Source: Akkermansiaceae bacterium (GTDB taxonomy: Bacteria > Verrucomicrobiota > Verrucomicrobiia > Verrucomicrobiales > Akkermansiaceae). Taken from it: a stretch of 47,115 bases of DNA. The notes beneath the pieces were generated by a model. That model made no database searches. It was not told where the DNA came from and was given only the letters and a program-made list of their open reading frames with translations. A program made the translations under genes and the position numbers. Below, piece by piece: positions 1 to 7,959 of the stretch. The DNA lies in assembly GCA_947491475.1 (NCBI GenBank), contig CANLKN010000018.1:1-47115 (forward strand). The letters run 5' to 3'. Within the stretch, counting starts at the first letter, position 1. Every line of letters starts with the position of its first letter.

Positions 1-137
1 GCGCCGATCCACCACCCGCGAAATGCAGTGATAAATCACAGGTCGCGTCGATTCAGCGGAAGGAGTCAAAACCCAACGTGCGCGTCTCATGCCGCCTGAC
101 TTACCCATCTCCCGCCATACCGCAAGCAGAATCTGTT

Positions 138-153
138 AAAAGGACAGTCCTTT
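138..153 (-). terminator. Possible short hairpin terminator of the lipoprotein gene
   Basis: AAAGGA and TCCTTT form a perfect 6-bp stem around a three-base loop and overlap the TAA stop of the minus-strand lipoprotein gene. Read on the minus strand the second arm ends in a short T-run. The stem is AT-rich and short, so this is only a candidate. Bases 1-137 contain no gene that I can support. Confidence 0.3.
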
Positions 154-1114
154 AAAATACATGAATGAATGGTTGATGCTGGGGAGGTGCCACAGTGGGG
201 CAGTTGCGGAACGGAACCTGCGGTCCCGTCCCACTACGAGTGATCACCCTGCCTTGGGGCTGCGCTGTCGCACAAAACGGATTCGCAGCAGCGGGATGTC
301 GGTAGACGTATCGGTAGGCAGGCCGATAATAACGATATCCAGAATACCCATACCATCTTCGATAGGACATGCCGCTTCCGATGGATCTTGCGGGCTGCGC
401 CAGAGGTCGGGTTTCATGTTGATGATTTGAAGCTGCCATGAGCGAGCGAGAGACCAAGAGGTTCTTGTTTCTTTCTGCGATCAAGTCCACACGCTCATCT
501 CTTTCCCTCTCGCGCATGGCTTCCAGTTCCAAATCGATACTGCGTTCGTAAGCCAGCGCGTCCCTTCGCTCACGCTCCTCCGCAGCGAGTGCTGTTGCCT
601 CTTCCAATCCGAAAAAGTGGCGCTGCTCGTCAGATAGTTCCGCGTATCGCAATCTAGCGGCTCCGTGTTCATGGCGGATTGCCACACCGGAGTCGTCCAC
701 TCCCGTGACGGAGACATGCGAGAAGGTCCGGCCATCCCTGATGGAAAAAGAGTCGAAGTTCATTCCCAGCGCCCGCGCACGTTGTTTTTCCAGCGCAGTG
801 CGGAATAGCTCGGCATTGCGGATTTCCATTCGACCAATGTCGGCGGTTAGAGAGGATTGCTCGGATTTCAGGTCCCACAGGCGCGCCTCCATTTCCGTCA
901 GGAGGAATTGCAAGCGCTCGAGTTCCTGGATGTCCCCGGAATCATTGAGGCCAAGTCGATATTCAGCCAGCGCCAAGCGATGAGTCAGCTCGATTTTCTC
1001 CCGTTCAACCTCCCAGAATGTGGCTTCGCCATCATGGCTCTCGCAATTGGAAAGAATGATGGAGAAAAGGGCGATCAGAATTACCCGTGAGATATCTATC
1101 AGCACTCTCAACAT
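152..1114 (-). CDS. Coiled-coil lipoprotein with a verrucomicrobial beta motif
   Basis: This is a predicted lipoprotein of 320 residues. The N-terminus is a hydrophobic signal ending in LSNC, which would put the lipidated cysteine at position 24. Residues about 35-115 are rich in Glu, Leu and Arg with heptad spacing and probably form a coiled coil. The stretch around residues 120-170 (GRTFSHVSVTGVDDSG, then ARLRYAELS) resembles a short module common in Verrucomicrobiota envelope proteins, in which a small beta domain is followed by an acidic/aromatic helix. A second charged helix follows, then a Tyr/Arg-rich tail near residues 250-275. The function is unknown. It stands alone, about 150 bp downstream of a toxin-antitoxin pair on the same strand. 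The gene call is firm; the role is not inferred. Confidence 0.8.
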   Translation of the reverse strand: MLRVLIDISRVILIALFSIILSNCESHDGEATFWEVEREKIELTHRLALAEYRLGLNDSGDIQELERLQFLLTEMEARLWDLKSEQSSLTADIGRMEIRNAELFRTALEKQRARALGMNFDSFSIRDGRTFSHVSVTGVDDSGVAIRHEHGAARLRYAELSDEQRHFFGLEEATALAAEERERRDALAYERSIDLELEAMRERERDERVDLIAERNKNLLVSRSLMAASNHQHETRPLAQPARSIGSGMSYRRWYGYSGYRYYRPAYRYVYRHPAAANPFCATAQPQGRVITRSGTGPQVPFRNCPTVAPPQHQPFIHVF

Positions 1115-1217
1115 GACGCTTAAAGAGGTGAACGAAAAAATGGTAGCGAGTCAATCCTGTTTTTTACAGAATGAAACACAGACATCTTAAGCCACGGATG
1201 TAGATGCGTCGTGATAG

Positions 1218-1257
1218 ATCCGCACTTCTATGCGGATTTCTGTCTTCGGTCCCGAAG
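1218..1257 (-). terminator. Twin hairpins after the toxin gene
   Basis: Two adjacent perfect inverted repeats lie just downstream of the toxin stop codon on the minus strand: CTTCGG/CCGAAG (1244-1249 with 1252-1257) and ATCCGCA/TGCGGAT (1218-1224 with 1231-1237). Neither is followed by a clear T-run. They may end transcription of the toxin-antitoxin operon or stabilise the 3' end of its mRNA. Confidence 0.35.
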
Positions 1258-1266
1258 GATTTCAGA

Positions 1267-1563
1267 TCAGGGATGCGGTGTGATGGCGAGGATCGTGATT
1301 TGTTTTTTATCGGGGCCGTAGTGCCAGAAAATCCGCCAAGCGGCGGGAGTCCTGTTCTCTGCATAGGCCTCGAAGATCTCCTCGCCGCCGGGTCCTTTGA
1401 GCGAGTTGAATTTGTGGGTGTTGAGACCGGGGTGGCGGGGATTGGTTTCCAGCAAACCCAGGGCCTTGCGCACCGCTTTCAAGCGTTTGGCCAGACCGGT
1501 ATCCGTCTCAAGCGCGTCGAGATCGGCGTCCGCCCGCGGCGTGAAAAGCAGTTCGAAGCTCAC
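1267..1563 (-). CDS. RelE/ParE-like toxin
   Basis: This 98-residue protein has the pattern of the RelE/ParE toxin superfamily: an N-terminal strand (MSFELLFTPRAD), two helices with the RLKAVRKALGLL segment, and a C-terminal hairpin (RIFWHYGPD then ITILAITPHP). Family members are ribosome-dependent mRNA nucleases or gyrase inhibitors; which applies here cannot be told. The start is GTG, three bases after the stop codon of the upstream partner, so the two are probably translationally coupled. The residues that would make it an active nuclease are not obvious to me, and it could be a RelE-fold protein of other function. Confidence 0.72.
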   Translation of the reverse strand: MSFELLFTPRADADLDALETDTGLAKRLKAVRKALGLLETNPRHPGLNTHKFNSLKGPGGEEIFEAYAENRTPAAWRIFWHYGPDKKQITILAITPHP

Positions 1564-1566
1564 GGG

Positions 1567-1836
1567 TCAGTCGATCTCGTCGTTGGCAAACTTGGCGAAA
1601 CTCCCGCGCGTGTGGACTTTGCCTAGGGCGGATTGTTCCAAACCCTCGCGCACGGCAGTCAACGCGGATTGATTCTCAAACAACCACTTCTCCCGAGCAG
1701 GAATTTCCGCGTAGGGCTCCAGAATGATGCGGCCTTCGGCGTCCAAGGTCGCCTGAAAACTGCTTACGCCGCGAGCCAGCTTGCCGAGAGTGATGCGCCC
1801 TTTCGAATCAGGACGAATGGTCAATGCCTTTGCCAT
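1567..1836 (-). CDS. AbrB/SpoVT-like antitoxin
   Basis: This 89-residue protein begins with a SpoVT/AbrB-like swapped-hairpin pattern (IRPDSKGRITLGKL, then a second strand RIILEPY), which in this fold makes a DNA-binding dimer. The C-terminal half (residues 45-89) is a helix and an extended tail, the usual toxin-wrapping part of an antitoxin. The start was set at the ATG that begins MAKALTIRP, because the upstream extension has no family character and a purine-rich GGGAGCAGGA lies just before this ATG. It is the first gene of a two-gene operon with the RelE-like toxin and would be expected to repress its own promoter. Confidence 0.68.
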   Translation of the reverse strand: MAKALTIRPDSKGRITLGKLARGVSSFQATLDAEGRIILEPYAEIPAREKWLFENQSALTAVREGLEQSALGKVHTRGSFAKFANDEID

Positions 1837-1932
1837 GCCGACATCCTGCTCCCGGGCGGGAAAAAGCTCAAGTGGGAATATACTGGTTTCCCACTTCTCG
1901 TTCCAACCTGCAAATTTTGAACTGCAGTCCAC

Positions 1933-2502
1933 TCAGCCGCCCAGCAGCGTGCTGCGGGTGAATAGCGGCAATACATGGATGCCTCGCGCTTCGATGGCTT
2001 GGCGGCCGCCTTCCTCGCGGTCCACGAGCACCAGGCAGAAGGCGATTTTCCCACCATCGCGCTCGATGGCATCGATGGCTTTCAAGGTGGAGCCGCCGGT
2101 GGTGATGACGTCATCGACGACGATCACGTTGTCGCCGGGCTTGAAGTTGCCTTCGATTTGTTTGCCTGCGCCGTGGCCTTTGGGCTCCTTGCGCACGGTG
2201 AAAACCTGCAAGGCCTCGTCCGGGTGCTTGGCGGCGGAGGTCATGCCGATTGCCAGAGAAATAGGGTCCGCGCCGAGGGTCATGCCGCCGATGGCGTCGA
2301 TCTTGAGGTGCTCGGAATGGATTTTGGAACGCACCGCATGCCAGCCGAGATCGCCGATGAGATTGGCGCCGAAGGGATCGAGCGCGGTGACGCGGCAGTC
2401 GATGTAAAGGTCGCTCTGTTTGCCGGAGGCGAGAGTGAAATTGCCGGTGCGGACGGATTTTTCGAGCAGGAGTTTCTTGAGGGCGGCGGCGGTCGGGAGC
2501 AT
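1933..2502 (-). CDS. pyrE: Orotate phosphoribosyltransferase
   Basis: PyrE converts orotate and PRPP to orotidine 5'-monophosphate in pyrimidine synthesis. The 189-residue protein has the type I phosphoribosyltransferase PRPP loop VVDDVITTGGS (about residues 128-138), the N-terminal FTLASGKQSDLYID segment that contacts orotate, and the mobile-loop KEPKGHG motif near residue 106. The start is the ATG of MLPTAAALKKLLLEKS; the open frame runs a further 68 codons upstream, but that part is low-complexity and would overlap the promoter of the divergent exbB gene. The two genes are separated by about 105 bp. Length and motifs agree with the family. Confidence 0.93.
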   Translation of the reverse strand: MLPTAAALKKLLLEKSVRTGNFTLASGKQSDLYIDCRVTALDPFGANLIGDLGWHAVRSKIHSEHLKIDAIGGMTLGADPISLAIGMTSAAKHPDEALQVFTVRKEPKGHGAGKQIEGNFKPGDNVIVVDDVITTGGSTLKAIDAIERDGGKIAFCLVLVDREEGGRQAIEARGIHVLPLFTRSTLLGG

Positions 2503-2608
2503 GGATGGAGGATGGGAAAAGCCCGCCACGGCGGCAAGCGTGGATCCATCAAAGACAGGGTTTTTGGTGCTAGCCAGCCGCGCGGACGGCGTTTTAGGTT
2601 CTGGGCGG

Positions 2609-3319
2609 ATGATATTGGCATTGATGGAACCTTCGGGCTTGATCGAGCGGGGTGGACCGCTGGTGTGGGTATTGCTGGGGCTGGCATTCATCGGCTCGGT
2701 GTGCACCGTGGAGCGCTTGTTTTTCTTTCACCGGGCACGCATCAACGTGAGCGATTTGCTGGTTGGACTGGCGCATCATGTGCGGCAACGGGCGTTTGCT
2801 GAGGCACTGCATGAGGCGGCGCGCGCGCCGGGGCCAGTGGCACGGGTCGCCCATGCCGCCTTGTTGCGCTACTACTTGCCGCGCACCGAACTGCGGGACG
2901 TGACTCAGGAGGCGGGTCAACTGGAAGTGCCGCGCATCGAGAACAACATCCGGGCGATCCTGGGAGTCTCGTTGCTGGCTCCCTTGGTGGGCATGCTGGG
3001 CACCCTGCTCGGCATGTTGGACACTTTCCAGAAAGTGAGTGAACAAGGTGGTTTCACCAGCCCGGCGGAACTGACGGCGGGCGTTTTCACCGCGCTCATC
3101 ACTTCGGTGCTCGGGCTCACCGTGGCGGTGCCGATGTATCTGTTTTATCTGTATTTCCTGGGTCGGGCAAAGCGCCTGATCCACCGCATCGAGCGGGCGG
3201 GCATCGAAATGGTGCACCTGATCGCGGATGCGCGGGAAGAGGAACAATACGCGCCTTTCCGCGGTGAGGTGACGGCGGGAAGGCAAACGGTGAAAGCCAA
3301 GCAGGAACACGCGCATTGA
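2609..3319 (+). CDS. exbB: MotA/TolQ/ExbB proton channel protein
   Basis: This is an inner-membrane subunit of an ExbB-ExbD or TolQ-TolR type motor, which uses proton flow to energise an outer-membrane partner. The 236-residue protein has three predicted membrane spans (about 16-38, 115-138 and 155-184) and the family core SLLAPLVGMLGTLLGM followed by TAGVFTALITSVLGL. The start is taken as ATG at 2609, but ATG at 2624 (MEPSGLIERGG) is equally possible. It is the first gene of a four-gene operon; its TGA stop overlaps the TTG start of the exbD-like gene. Whether it serves TonB-dependent transport or a Tol-like function cannot be decided. Confidence 0.88.
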   Translation: MILALMEPSGLIERGGPLVWVLLGLAFIGSVCTVERLFFFHRARINVSDLLVGLAHHVRQRAFAEALHEAARAPGPVARVAHAALLRYYLPRTELRDVTQEAGQLEVPRIENNIRAILGVSLLAPLVGMLGTLLGMLDTFQKVSEQGGFTSPAELTAGVFTALITSVLGLTVAVPMYLFYLYFLGRAKRLIHRIERAGIEMVHLIADAREEEQYAPFRGEVTAGRQTVKAKQEHAH

Positions 3320-3768
3320 AGCTGGAGACGAAGTTGCCGGAGCGTCCGGGGCTGCTGCATGCGGTGCCGGTGCTGGATGTGTTCGCGCTGTTGTGGTTGT
3401 TGTTTTTGCTGGGGCCATCGCTGCTCATGCAATCCGGAGTGACAGTGGAGCTGCCTCCATCGCGTTTCCAGCTTGAGCGGTTTCAGGAAACACTGGTGAT
3501 CACCCTTGGACCGGGCGTGGACGGACCGCGCATCCATTTGGGGCGCGATGCGATGACCTTCGACCAACTTACGCAGCGCTTCGAGCAATTGCGTGCCGAC
3601 GGCGCTCCGACCAAGGCGATGGTGCTGCTGCAAACGGACGCCGGCACGCCGGTTGGAATCGAGCGGCAGGTTTCCGAAATGGTGCTCGGCATGGGCTTCC
3701 GGCTCGCCATGGTGGGCGCGAATGTTTCCGATCCGAGGGGTGGGAACCCGAAATCTCCCGCAGAGTGA
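3316..3768 (+). CDS. exbD: ExbD/TolR-like protein
   Basis: This 150-residue protein has one membrane span (about 19-38) with the conserved aspartate at its start (D21 in VLDVFALL), followed by a periplasmic domain with TDAGTPVGIERQVSEMVLGMGF, which matches the last helix-strand of ExbD/TolR. The start codon is TTG and overlaps the TGA stop of the ExbB gene (TTGA), so expression is presumably coupled. It would form the channel with ExbB. The periplasmic part is shorter and less conserved than in Escherichia coli ExbD. Confidence 0.83.
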   Translation: MKLETKLPERPGLLHAVPVLDVFALLWLLFLLGPSLLMQSGVTVELPPSRFQLERFQETLVITLGPGVDGPRIHLGRDAMTFDQLTQRFEQLRADGAPTKAMVLLQTDAGTPVGIERQVSEMVLGMGFRLAMVGANVSDPRGGNPKSPAE

Positions 3769-4559
3769 TGGCAAGCCGCGTTTCCATGAAACAAAAGCGC
3801 CTGGCGGCACCGGAATGGGTGTTCCCCTGGCAGGGCGCGCGCCAACCGCAGATGCCTAAATTACTCTCCGTGCTGCTGACGGGAGCGGGTTTTGCGCTGC
3901 TGATTTCATCCGTGCGCATCCAAGTGGCGGCACCGGCACCCCGGGTCTCCAACAAGGCGGCGCTGATCCAAGTGCTCGACGATGCCGACGGACGAGCACT
4001 CACTTTGAAAGCGAGCGAGGGCGGGCCGTTTCCCTCGCGTTTTGAGCCATCCGATTGGGAATGGGCGGAGTCGGTCGAGCGCGAGGTTTATCAAGCGGCG
4101 CGGTGGCGGCCGGAGCCGTATCTGCCGGTCCTGCGCGAGTTGCCGGAACCGGATGCGCTGCGTCCGCTGCAACTCGCCACCCGCGGCGAGCCGGTATTGC
4201 CGGACCGTCGCCCATTGGTGCTCGTGGCGGGGCCGATGGAAAAACCGGTGCTGGTGCCGGTGATTTATCCGCTGGCGGGGATTGCGGCGGATTCTCTGCC
4301 GCGCGACTTGCCGCCATTCCGGGTGCCGGTGGATGCTGCGATGGCGGCCGAGCCATGGCGCTTCCTTCTGCGGCTCAATGCCGCAGGCGGTGTGGTCGAT
4401 TGTGTCTCACTTTCCGGTGGCGAGGTGGCCGGAGTGGCAGCACTCGGCGACTGGCTGCGCCTCGTTTCCTTTCCGCCCGAGCCCGCCACGCCAGAGCGCT
4501 GGATCGCCGTGGGACTCGGGTTTTCCAACCAATCCGCCGATGGACCTGTCGCTCGCTGA
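3765..4559 (+). CDS. Unknown membrane-anchored protein of the exbBD operon
   Basis: I do not recognise the family of this 264-residue protein. It starts GTG or ATG (GTGATG overlapping the TGA of exbD), has a cytoplasmic N-terminus, one membrane span around residues 32-50 (KLLSVLLTGAGFALLISS) and an extracytoplasmic Pro-rich domain. Its topology and place after ExbB and ExbD are those of a TonB or TolA partner, and the C-terminal part (PWRFLLRLNAAGGVVDCVSLSG...WLRLVSF) loosely recalls a TonB C-terminal domain, where the residual strand pattern is FLLRLN-x-VVDCVSL. This is inference from layout; no diagnostic motif is present. Confidence 0.65.
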   Translation: MMASRVSMKQKRLAAPEWVFPWQGARQPQMPKLLSVLLTGAGFALLISSVRIQVAAPAPRVSNKAALIQVLDDADGRALTLKASEGGPFPSRFEPSDWEWAESVEREVYQAARWRPEPYLPVLRELPEPDALRPLQLATRGEPVLPDRRPLVLVAGPMEKPVLVPVIYPLAGIAADSLPRDLPPFRVPVDAAMAAEPWRFLLRLNAAGGVVDCVSLSGGEVAGVAALGDWLRLVSFPPEPATPERWIAVGLGFSNQSADGPVAR

Positions 4560-4779
4560 TTTCGTGGTGCTCGTGGTGCTCGGTTCCAGCCTGCTGGTGC
4601 TGATGTTCACCGCGATTTCGCGTAGCCTGCATGCCCGCGCCGAGGCGCGCTCTGCGGCCAGCCGGGTGATTTGCAGGTTGTGCCTGCACGCCTTCGAAGA
4701 CCACGGGCACGGAAAGCTCGTCGATTGCCCACAATGCGGCACCGCCAATGAGCGCGGCCGCAGCCGCAGGCTCGGGTGA
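4540..4779 (+). CDS. Small membrane protein with zinc-ribbon tail
   Basis: This 79-residue protein has one N-terminal membrane span (DFVVLVVLGSSLLVLMFTAI) and a C-terminal cytoplasmic knuckle, CRLC followed about 18 residues later by CPQCG, which could bind zinc. Its start lies inside the end of the preceding gene (20-base overlap), so it belongs to the exbBD operon. The function is not known. The two CxxC pairs and the reading frame continuing directly from the operon argue that it is real. Confidence 0.65.
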   Translation: MDLSLADFVVLVVLGSSLLVLMFTAISRSLHARAEARSAASRVICRLCLHAFEDHGHGKLVDCPQCGTANERGRSRRLG

Positions 4780-4818
4780 GCCCACTGCCGCGGGTGGGTG
4801 GAAGTGCTCGAGCTTGTG

Positions 4819-4838
4819 GTGCAAAAATATGCAAAAAC
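4819..4838 (+). promoter_or_regulatory. 10-bp-phased TGCAAAA direct repeat
   Basis: TGCAAAA occurs at 4820-4826 and again at 4830-4836, exactly one helical turn apart, in the 139-bp gap before the secreted protein gene at 4919. A very similar tandem pair, in the same orientation relative to its gene, lies upstream of the GH81 gene (13511-13530). The spacing suggests an operator read on one face of the helix by a regulator such as an AraC-type protein. Confidence 0.45.
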
Positions 4839-4918
4839 AAGATTGCCCCAGCAGCTGTTTTGGGTAGCTTGAGCATCTATTCCCAAATCGGAAGAGTCAC
4901 TCAAACCCATCCAAACTC

Positions 4919-5458
4919 ATGAACTTCGGAAACCCATTCCGTCCCGCCCGCTATCGCAAGATCGCTCTCACAGCCACAGCATTGCTGGCCGCCGCACTTG
5001 GCACGGCCTACTCTCAGATTGCGTGGTCCAGCGATTTCGAGTCGCTTGATGTGAACACCCCCTCCGCGCTTCCCGGGACTTGGAGAACCGATTCGATCCA
5101 GCTGGTTGTGGGTGCAGGCATGGACACCATGCTCCTGCAGTTCGGCTTTTCGGCCACCTCCAGCTTGAACGTCGCCTCCGGAGTCTTTTATGACAATCTA
5201 TCCTTCGGCATCGCGCCGGCCACGCCTCCTGCTCTTTTCGCGATCACTCAAATCACCAAATCCGGAAATGAGGTCAACGTGTCCTTCCCTACTGAAAATG
5301 GCTTTAACTACGATCTCCCCAAATCCACCGATGGCATGGTGACCTTTGATCCGGTGCCCGCCCAACCGGCAATCCCTGGCGTCGGCACTCTCAAGACGGC
5401 CACCGACAACGCGGCCACTGAGTCGTCCGCCTTCTACAGGATCCGCCGCTTGGCATGA
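4919..5458 (+). CDS. Secreted protein, probably internally deleted
   Basis: This 179-residue exported protein has a signal peptide (ARYRKIALTATALLAAALGTAYSQ). The mature part starts with SDFESLDVNTPSA and, after only a few residues, reaches MLLQFGFSATSS...SGVFYDNLSF, two pieces that in the verrucomicrobial proteins I remember are separated by over 100 residues of a jelly-roll-like domain. It ends with a beta module (NEVNVSFPTENGFNYDL ... SSAFYRIRR) common at the C-terminus of secreted Verrucomicrobiota proteins. The frame is intact, so the gene may still be expressed. The internal deletion is inferred from memory of the family and not shown directly. Confidence 0.65.
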   Translation: MNFGNPFRPARYRKIALTATALLAAALGTAYSQIAWSSDFESLDVNTPSALPGTWRTDSIQLVVGAGMDTMLLQFGFSATSSLNVASGVFYDNLSFGIAPATPPALFAITQITKSGNEVNVSFPTENGFNYDLPKSTDGMVTFDPVPAQPAIPGVGTLKTATDNAATESSAFYRIRRLA

Positions 5459-5481
5459 CAATTTGATAACTTGTTGCGATC

Positions 5482-5634
5482 ATGTGGAGGCTTTTCAAGG
5501 AATTCATGGTTTTCCTGCGTGAGGAGAAAAAGTGGTGGTTGATGCCACTGGTCCTGCTTCTTCTCTTGTTGGCGGCAGTGATCGTATTCACGGGAGGCTC
5601 GGTGCTGGCACCCCTGATGTATCCATTCCTATAA
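5482..5634 (+). CDS. DUF5989-type small membrane protein
   Basis: This 50-residue protein begins MWRLFKEFMVFLREEKKWW, continues with one hydrophobic span (LVLLLLLLAAVIVF) and ends GGSVLAPLMYPFL. That is the complete pattern of the DUF5989 family, tiny inner-membrane proteins found beside carbamoyltransferase and SxtJ genes in Verrucomicrobiota, Planctomycetota and related bacteria. The biochemical role is unknown. It ends 11 bp before the GTG start of the carbamoyltransferase and is surely cotranscribed with it. Confidence 0.85.
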   Translation: MWRLFKEFMVFLREEKKWWLMPLVLLLLLLAAVIVFTGGSVLAPLMYPFL

Positions 5635-5645
5635 CACCCCCTTAC

Positions 5646-7463
5646 GTGCGGCACATTCTCGGCATCTCCGCCTATTACCATGACTCCGCGGCGGCGCTTC
5701 TGAGTGACGGGCACATCGTCGCCGCCGCGCAGGAGGAACGTTTCAGCAGGAAGAAAAACGACGAACGTTTTCCCCGGCATGCCGTTGCGTTTTGCCTGAA
5801 ACAAGCGGGCCTCGCCGAAGCGGATTTGGATGCCGTTGTCTTTTATGACAAGCCGATCATCAAGTTCACCCGGATGTTGGAGTCCTATCTTGCGGTGGCG
5901 CCGGGCGGATGGCTCACCTTCCCGCGTGCGCTGCCGGGGTGGCTGGGGGAAAAGCTCAATCTTCCCAGCACCCTCCGCTACGAGATCCCTGGGTTGCGGC
6001 CCGAGGTTCCGGTGCTGTTCTCCGAGCATCACCAGGCACATGCCGCGAGCGCCTTTTTCCCATCGCCCTTCGAAGAGGCTGCGCTTCTGACGGTGGATGG
6101 TGTGGGCGAATGGGCGACCACGACCATTGGCCTCGGACGGGGCAATGAAGTGACGATTCTCAAAGAGATGAAATTTCCACATTCGCTCGGTTTGTTATAC
6201 TCGGCCTTCACCGCGTATTGCGGTTTCCGGATCAATTCCGGCGAATACAAAATGATGGGTCTCGCACCCTACGGCGAGCCAAGGTTCGTGGATGTGATTT
6301 ACGACCAGCTGGTAGATGTGAAGGACGACGGTTCCCTGCATTTGAATCTCGGATACTTTCATTTTCTCAAGGGCCTGCGCATGACTAACAAGAAGTTCGA
6401 TCGTCTCTTCGGCGGGCCACCCCGCCTTGCGGAGACTCCCGTCGAGGCACGGCACATGGACGTGGCGCGATCCATCCAGACGGTGACGGAGGAAATCATG
6501 CTGCGTCTCGCCCGCCATGCGCGCGATGAAACCGGAATGAAAAACCTGTGCATGGCCGGCGGCGTGGCGCTCAATTGCGTGGCCAATGGGAGAATCCTGC
6601 GCGAGAAAATCTTCGAGAGGATCTGGATCCAGCCCGCCGCCGGTGATGCGGGCGGTGCGCTCGGTGCCGCTCTGGCGGTCTGGCACATGCACAAGGAGCG
6701 CCCGCAAGCGCGCGTGATCAAGCAACCGGATGCGATGCGGGGGGCATTTCTCGGGCCGGAGTTTTCGGATGATGAAATTGAAGTCGTGCTGCGCGATCAT
6801 CAGGCGGTTTACCGGAAGCTGGAGCAGAAAGACCTCCAGGATGAGGTGGCGGACTTGCTGGCAGACCAGAAGATCGTCGGTTGGGTGCAGGGGCGCATGG
6901 AGTTCGGTCCGCGCGCCTTGGGTCATCGCTCGATCCTTGGTGACCCGCGCTCGCCACAAATGCAGTCGGCATTGAATCTTAAAGTGAAGTTCCGTGAATC
7001 GTTCCGCCCCTTTGCGCCGGCCGTTCTGCGCGAACGCGCCGCAGAATTTTTCGAACTCGAGGAAGAGTCACCCTACATGCTTTTCGTGGCACCCGTTCAT
7101 CCGGACCAACGATTGGAAAATCCGACTCCCGCTTCCGGGTTTGACCGGCTCAGGCAGCTCCGCTCGCTTCTTCCTGCCATCACCCATGTCGATGATTCGG
7201 CCCGCGTCCAGACGGTCACGGCGGAGCAAAACCCGGTTTTTCATGCGCTTCTGAAACGCTTTGAGGCAAAGACCGGCTGCCCGGTGTTGATGAACACCTC
7301 GTTCAACGTTCGCGGCGAGCCGGTCGTTTGCACTCCGGACGACGCTTACCGCTGTTTCGTCAATACCGAGATGGATTACCTCGCGATTGGGAATTTCCTG
7401 TTAGAGCGCTCCGCCCAGCCGCACGCCGGCGTGAAACCGTCCTTCCACCCCGTGCCTGACTGA
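5646..7463 (+). CDS. NodU/CmcH-family carbamoyltransferase
   Basis: This enzyme would transfer a carbamoyl group from carbamoyl phosphate, through a carbamoyl-adenylate, to a hydroxyl of an unidentified substrate. The 605-residue protein carries the N-terminal HSP70-like fold (ILGISAYYHDSAAALL; the HHQAHAASAF metal/nucleotide motif; TVDGVGEWATT) and the C-terminal domain (GRMEFGPRALGHRSIL; MNTSFNVRGEPVV). The start was placed at GTG 5646 so that the protein opens with the family's ILGISAYYHD; the frame is open upstream, but that part overlaps the DUF5989 gene. In saxitoxin, cephamycin and Nod-factor pathways homologues carbamoylate small molecules or glycans. The neighbours DUF5989, SxtJ and an SGNH protein suggest an envelope-associated substrate. 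Confidence 0.93.
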   Translation: MRHILGISAYYHDSAAALLSDGHIVAAAQEERFSRKKNDERFPRHAVAFCLKQAGLAEADLDAVVFYDKPIIKFTRMLESYLAVAPGGWLTFPRALPGWLGEKLNLPSTLRYEIPGLRPEVPVLFSEHHQAHAASAFFPSPFEEAALLTVDGVGEWATTTIGLGRGNEVTILKEMKFPHSLGLLYSAFTAYCGFRINSGEYKMMGLAPYGEPRFVDVIYDQLVDVKDDGSLHLNLGYFHFLKGLRMTNKKFDRLFGGPPRLAETPVEARHMDVARSIQTVTEEIMLRLARHARDETGMKNLCMAGGVALNCVANGRILREKIFERIWIQPAAGDAGGALGAALAVWHMHKERPQARVIKQPDAMRGAFLGPEFSDDEIEVVLRDHQAVYRKLEQKDLQDEVADLLADQKIVGWVQGRMEFGPRALGHRSILGDPRSPQMQSALNLKVKFRESFRPFAPAVLRERAAEFFELEEESPYMLFVAPVHPDQRLENPTPASGFDRLRQLRSLLPAITHVDDSARVQTVTAEQNPVFHALLKRFEAKTGCPVLMNTSFNVRGEPVVCTPDDAYRCFVNTEMDYLAIGNFLLERSAQPHAGVKPSFHPVPD

Positions 7464-7468
7464 CAATT

Positions 7469-7867
7469 ATGTTAAGGCTATCAGAAAAACCTTTGGAATG
7501 GATCAAGTTCACCGCGGTGATCGGACTGGCGGTGAACTGCGTGCTCGGGCTCCTATGGTGGAAAGGTTCGCTGCCCGGCGCGGTCTGTCTAACAGCCGCC
7601 GGGGTGGCACTTGGTGCCATTGTCACCGCTTTGATCCATCCGCATCGGTTTCGTGGATTTTACCGTGGCGGCATGACCCTCAGTTTTCAAGTGGGCCAGA
7701 TCATCGGCAGAATCCTGCTGACCTTGTTCTTCTTCCTTTTGGTGACCCCCATGGGCCTGATGCTGAGGCTGCTGGGCAAGGACTTGCTGCGACTCAAGAG
7801 AACTCCGGATGCGAAGACCTATTGGCGGAAGGCAAAGGATAATCGCGATTTCGACCGCATGTTCTGA
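7469..7867 (+). CDS. SxtJ-family membrane protein
   Basis: This 132-residue protein has three or four hydrophobic segments and ends with LLGKDLLRLKRTPDAKTYW, a tail shared by the SxtJ family of small membrane proteins. The name comes from the saxitoxin cluster, where its function is unclear. It follows the carbamoyltransferase stop by five bases. In the arrangement I know best, SxtJ and DUF5989 both precede the carbamoyltransferase; here SxtJ follows it, so the order differs. Confidence 0.83.
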   Translation: MLRLSEKPLEWIKFTAVIGLAVNCVLGLLWWKGSLPGAVCLTAAGVALGAIVTALIHPHRFRGFYRGGMTLSFQVGQIIGRILLTLFFFLLVTPMGLMLRLLGKDLLRLKRTPDAKTYWRKAKDNRDFDRMF

Positions 7868-7959
7868 GCCTCCGGCTTCTGCGGCGCCTTTTTTCGCCGC
7901 CCCAGAAGACGTTGCCGATGCCACCCTTCCTGTCGATGTTCCGCATGAGTCAATCGAAA

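Noticed and set aside
2594-3418. Minus-strand open frame antisense to exbB
   Set aside because: Gln/His/Arg-rich translation with no motif, whereas exbB on the other strand has clear family features.
7589-7959. Extension of the pseudopilin frame across SxtJ
   Set aside because: Open but non-homologous; the SxtJ frame on the other strand is the conserved one. The real pseudopilin ends near 7960.
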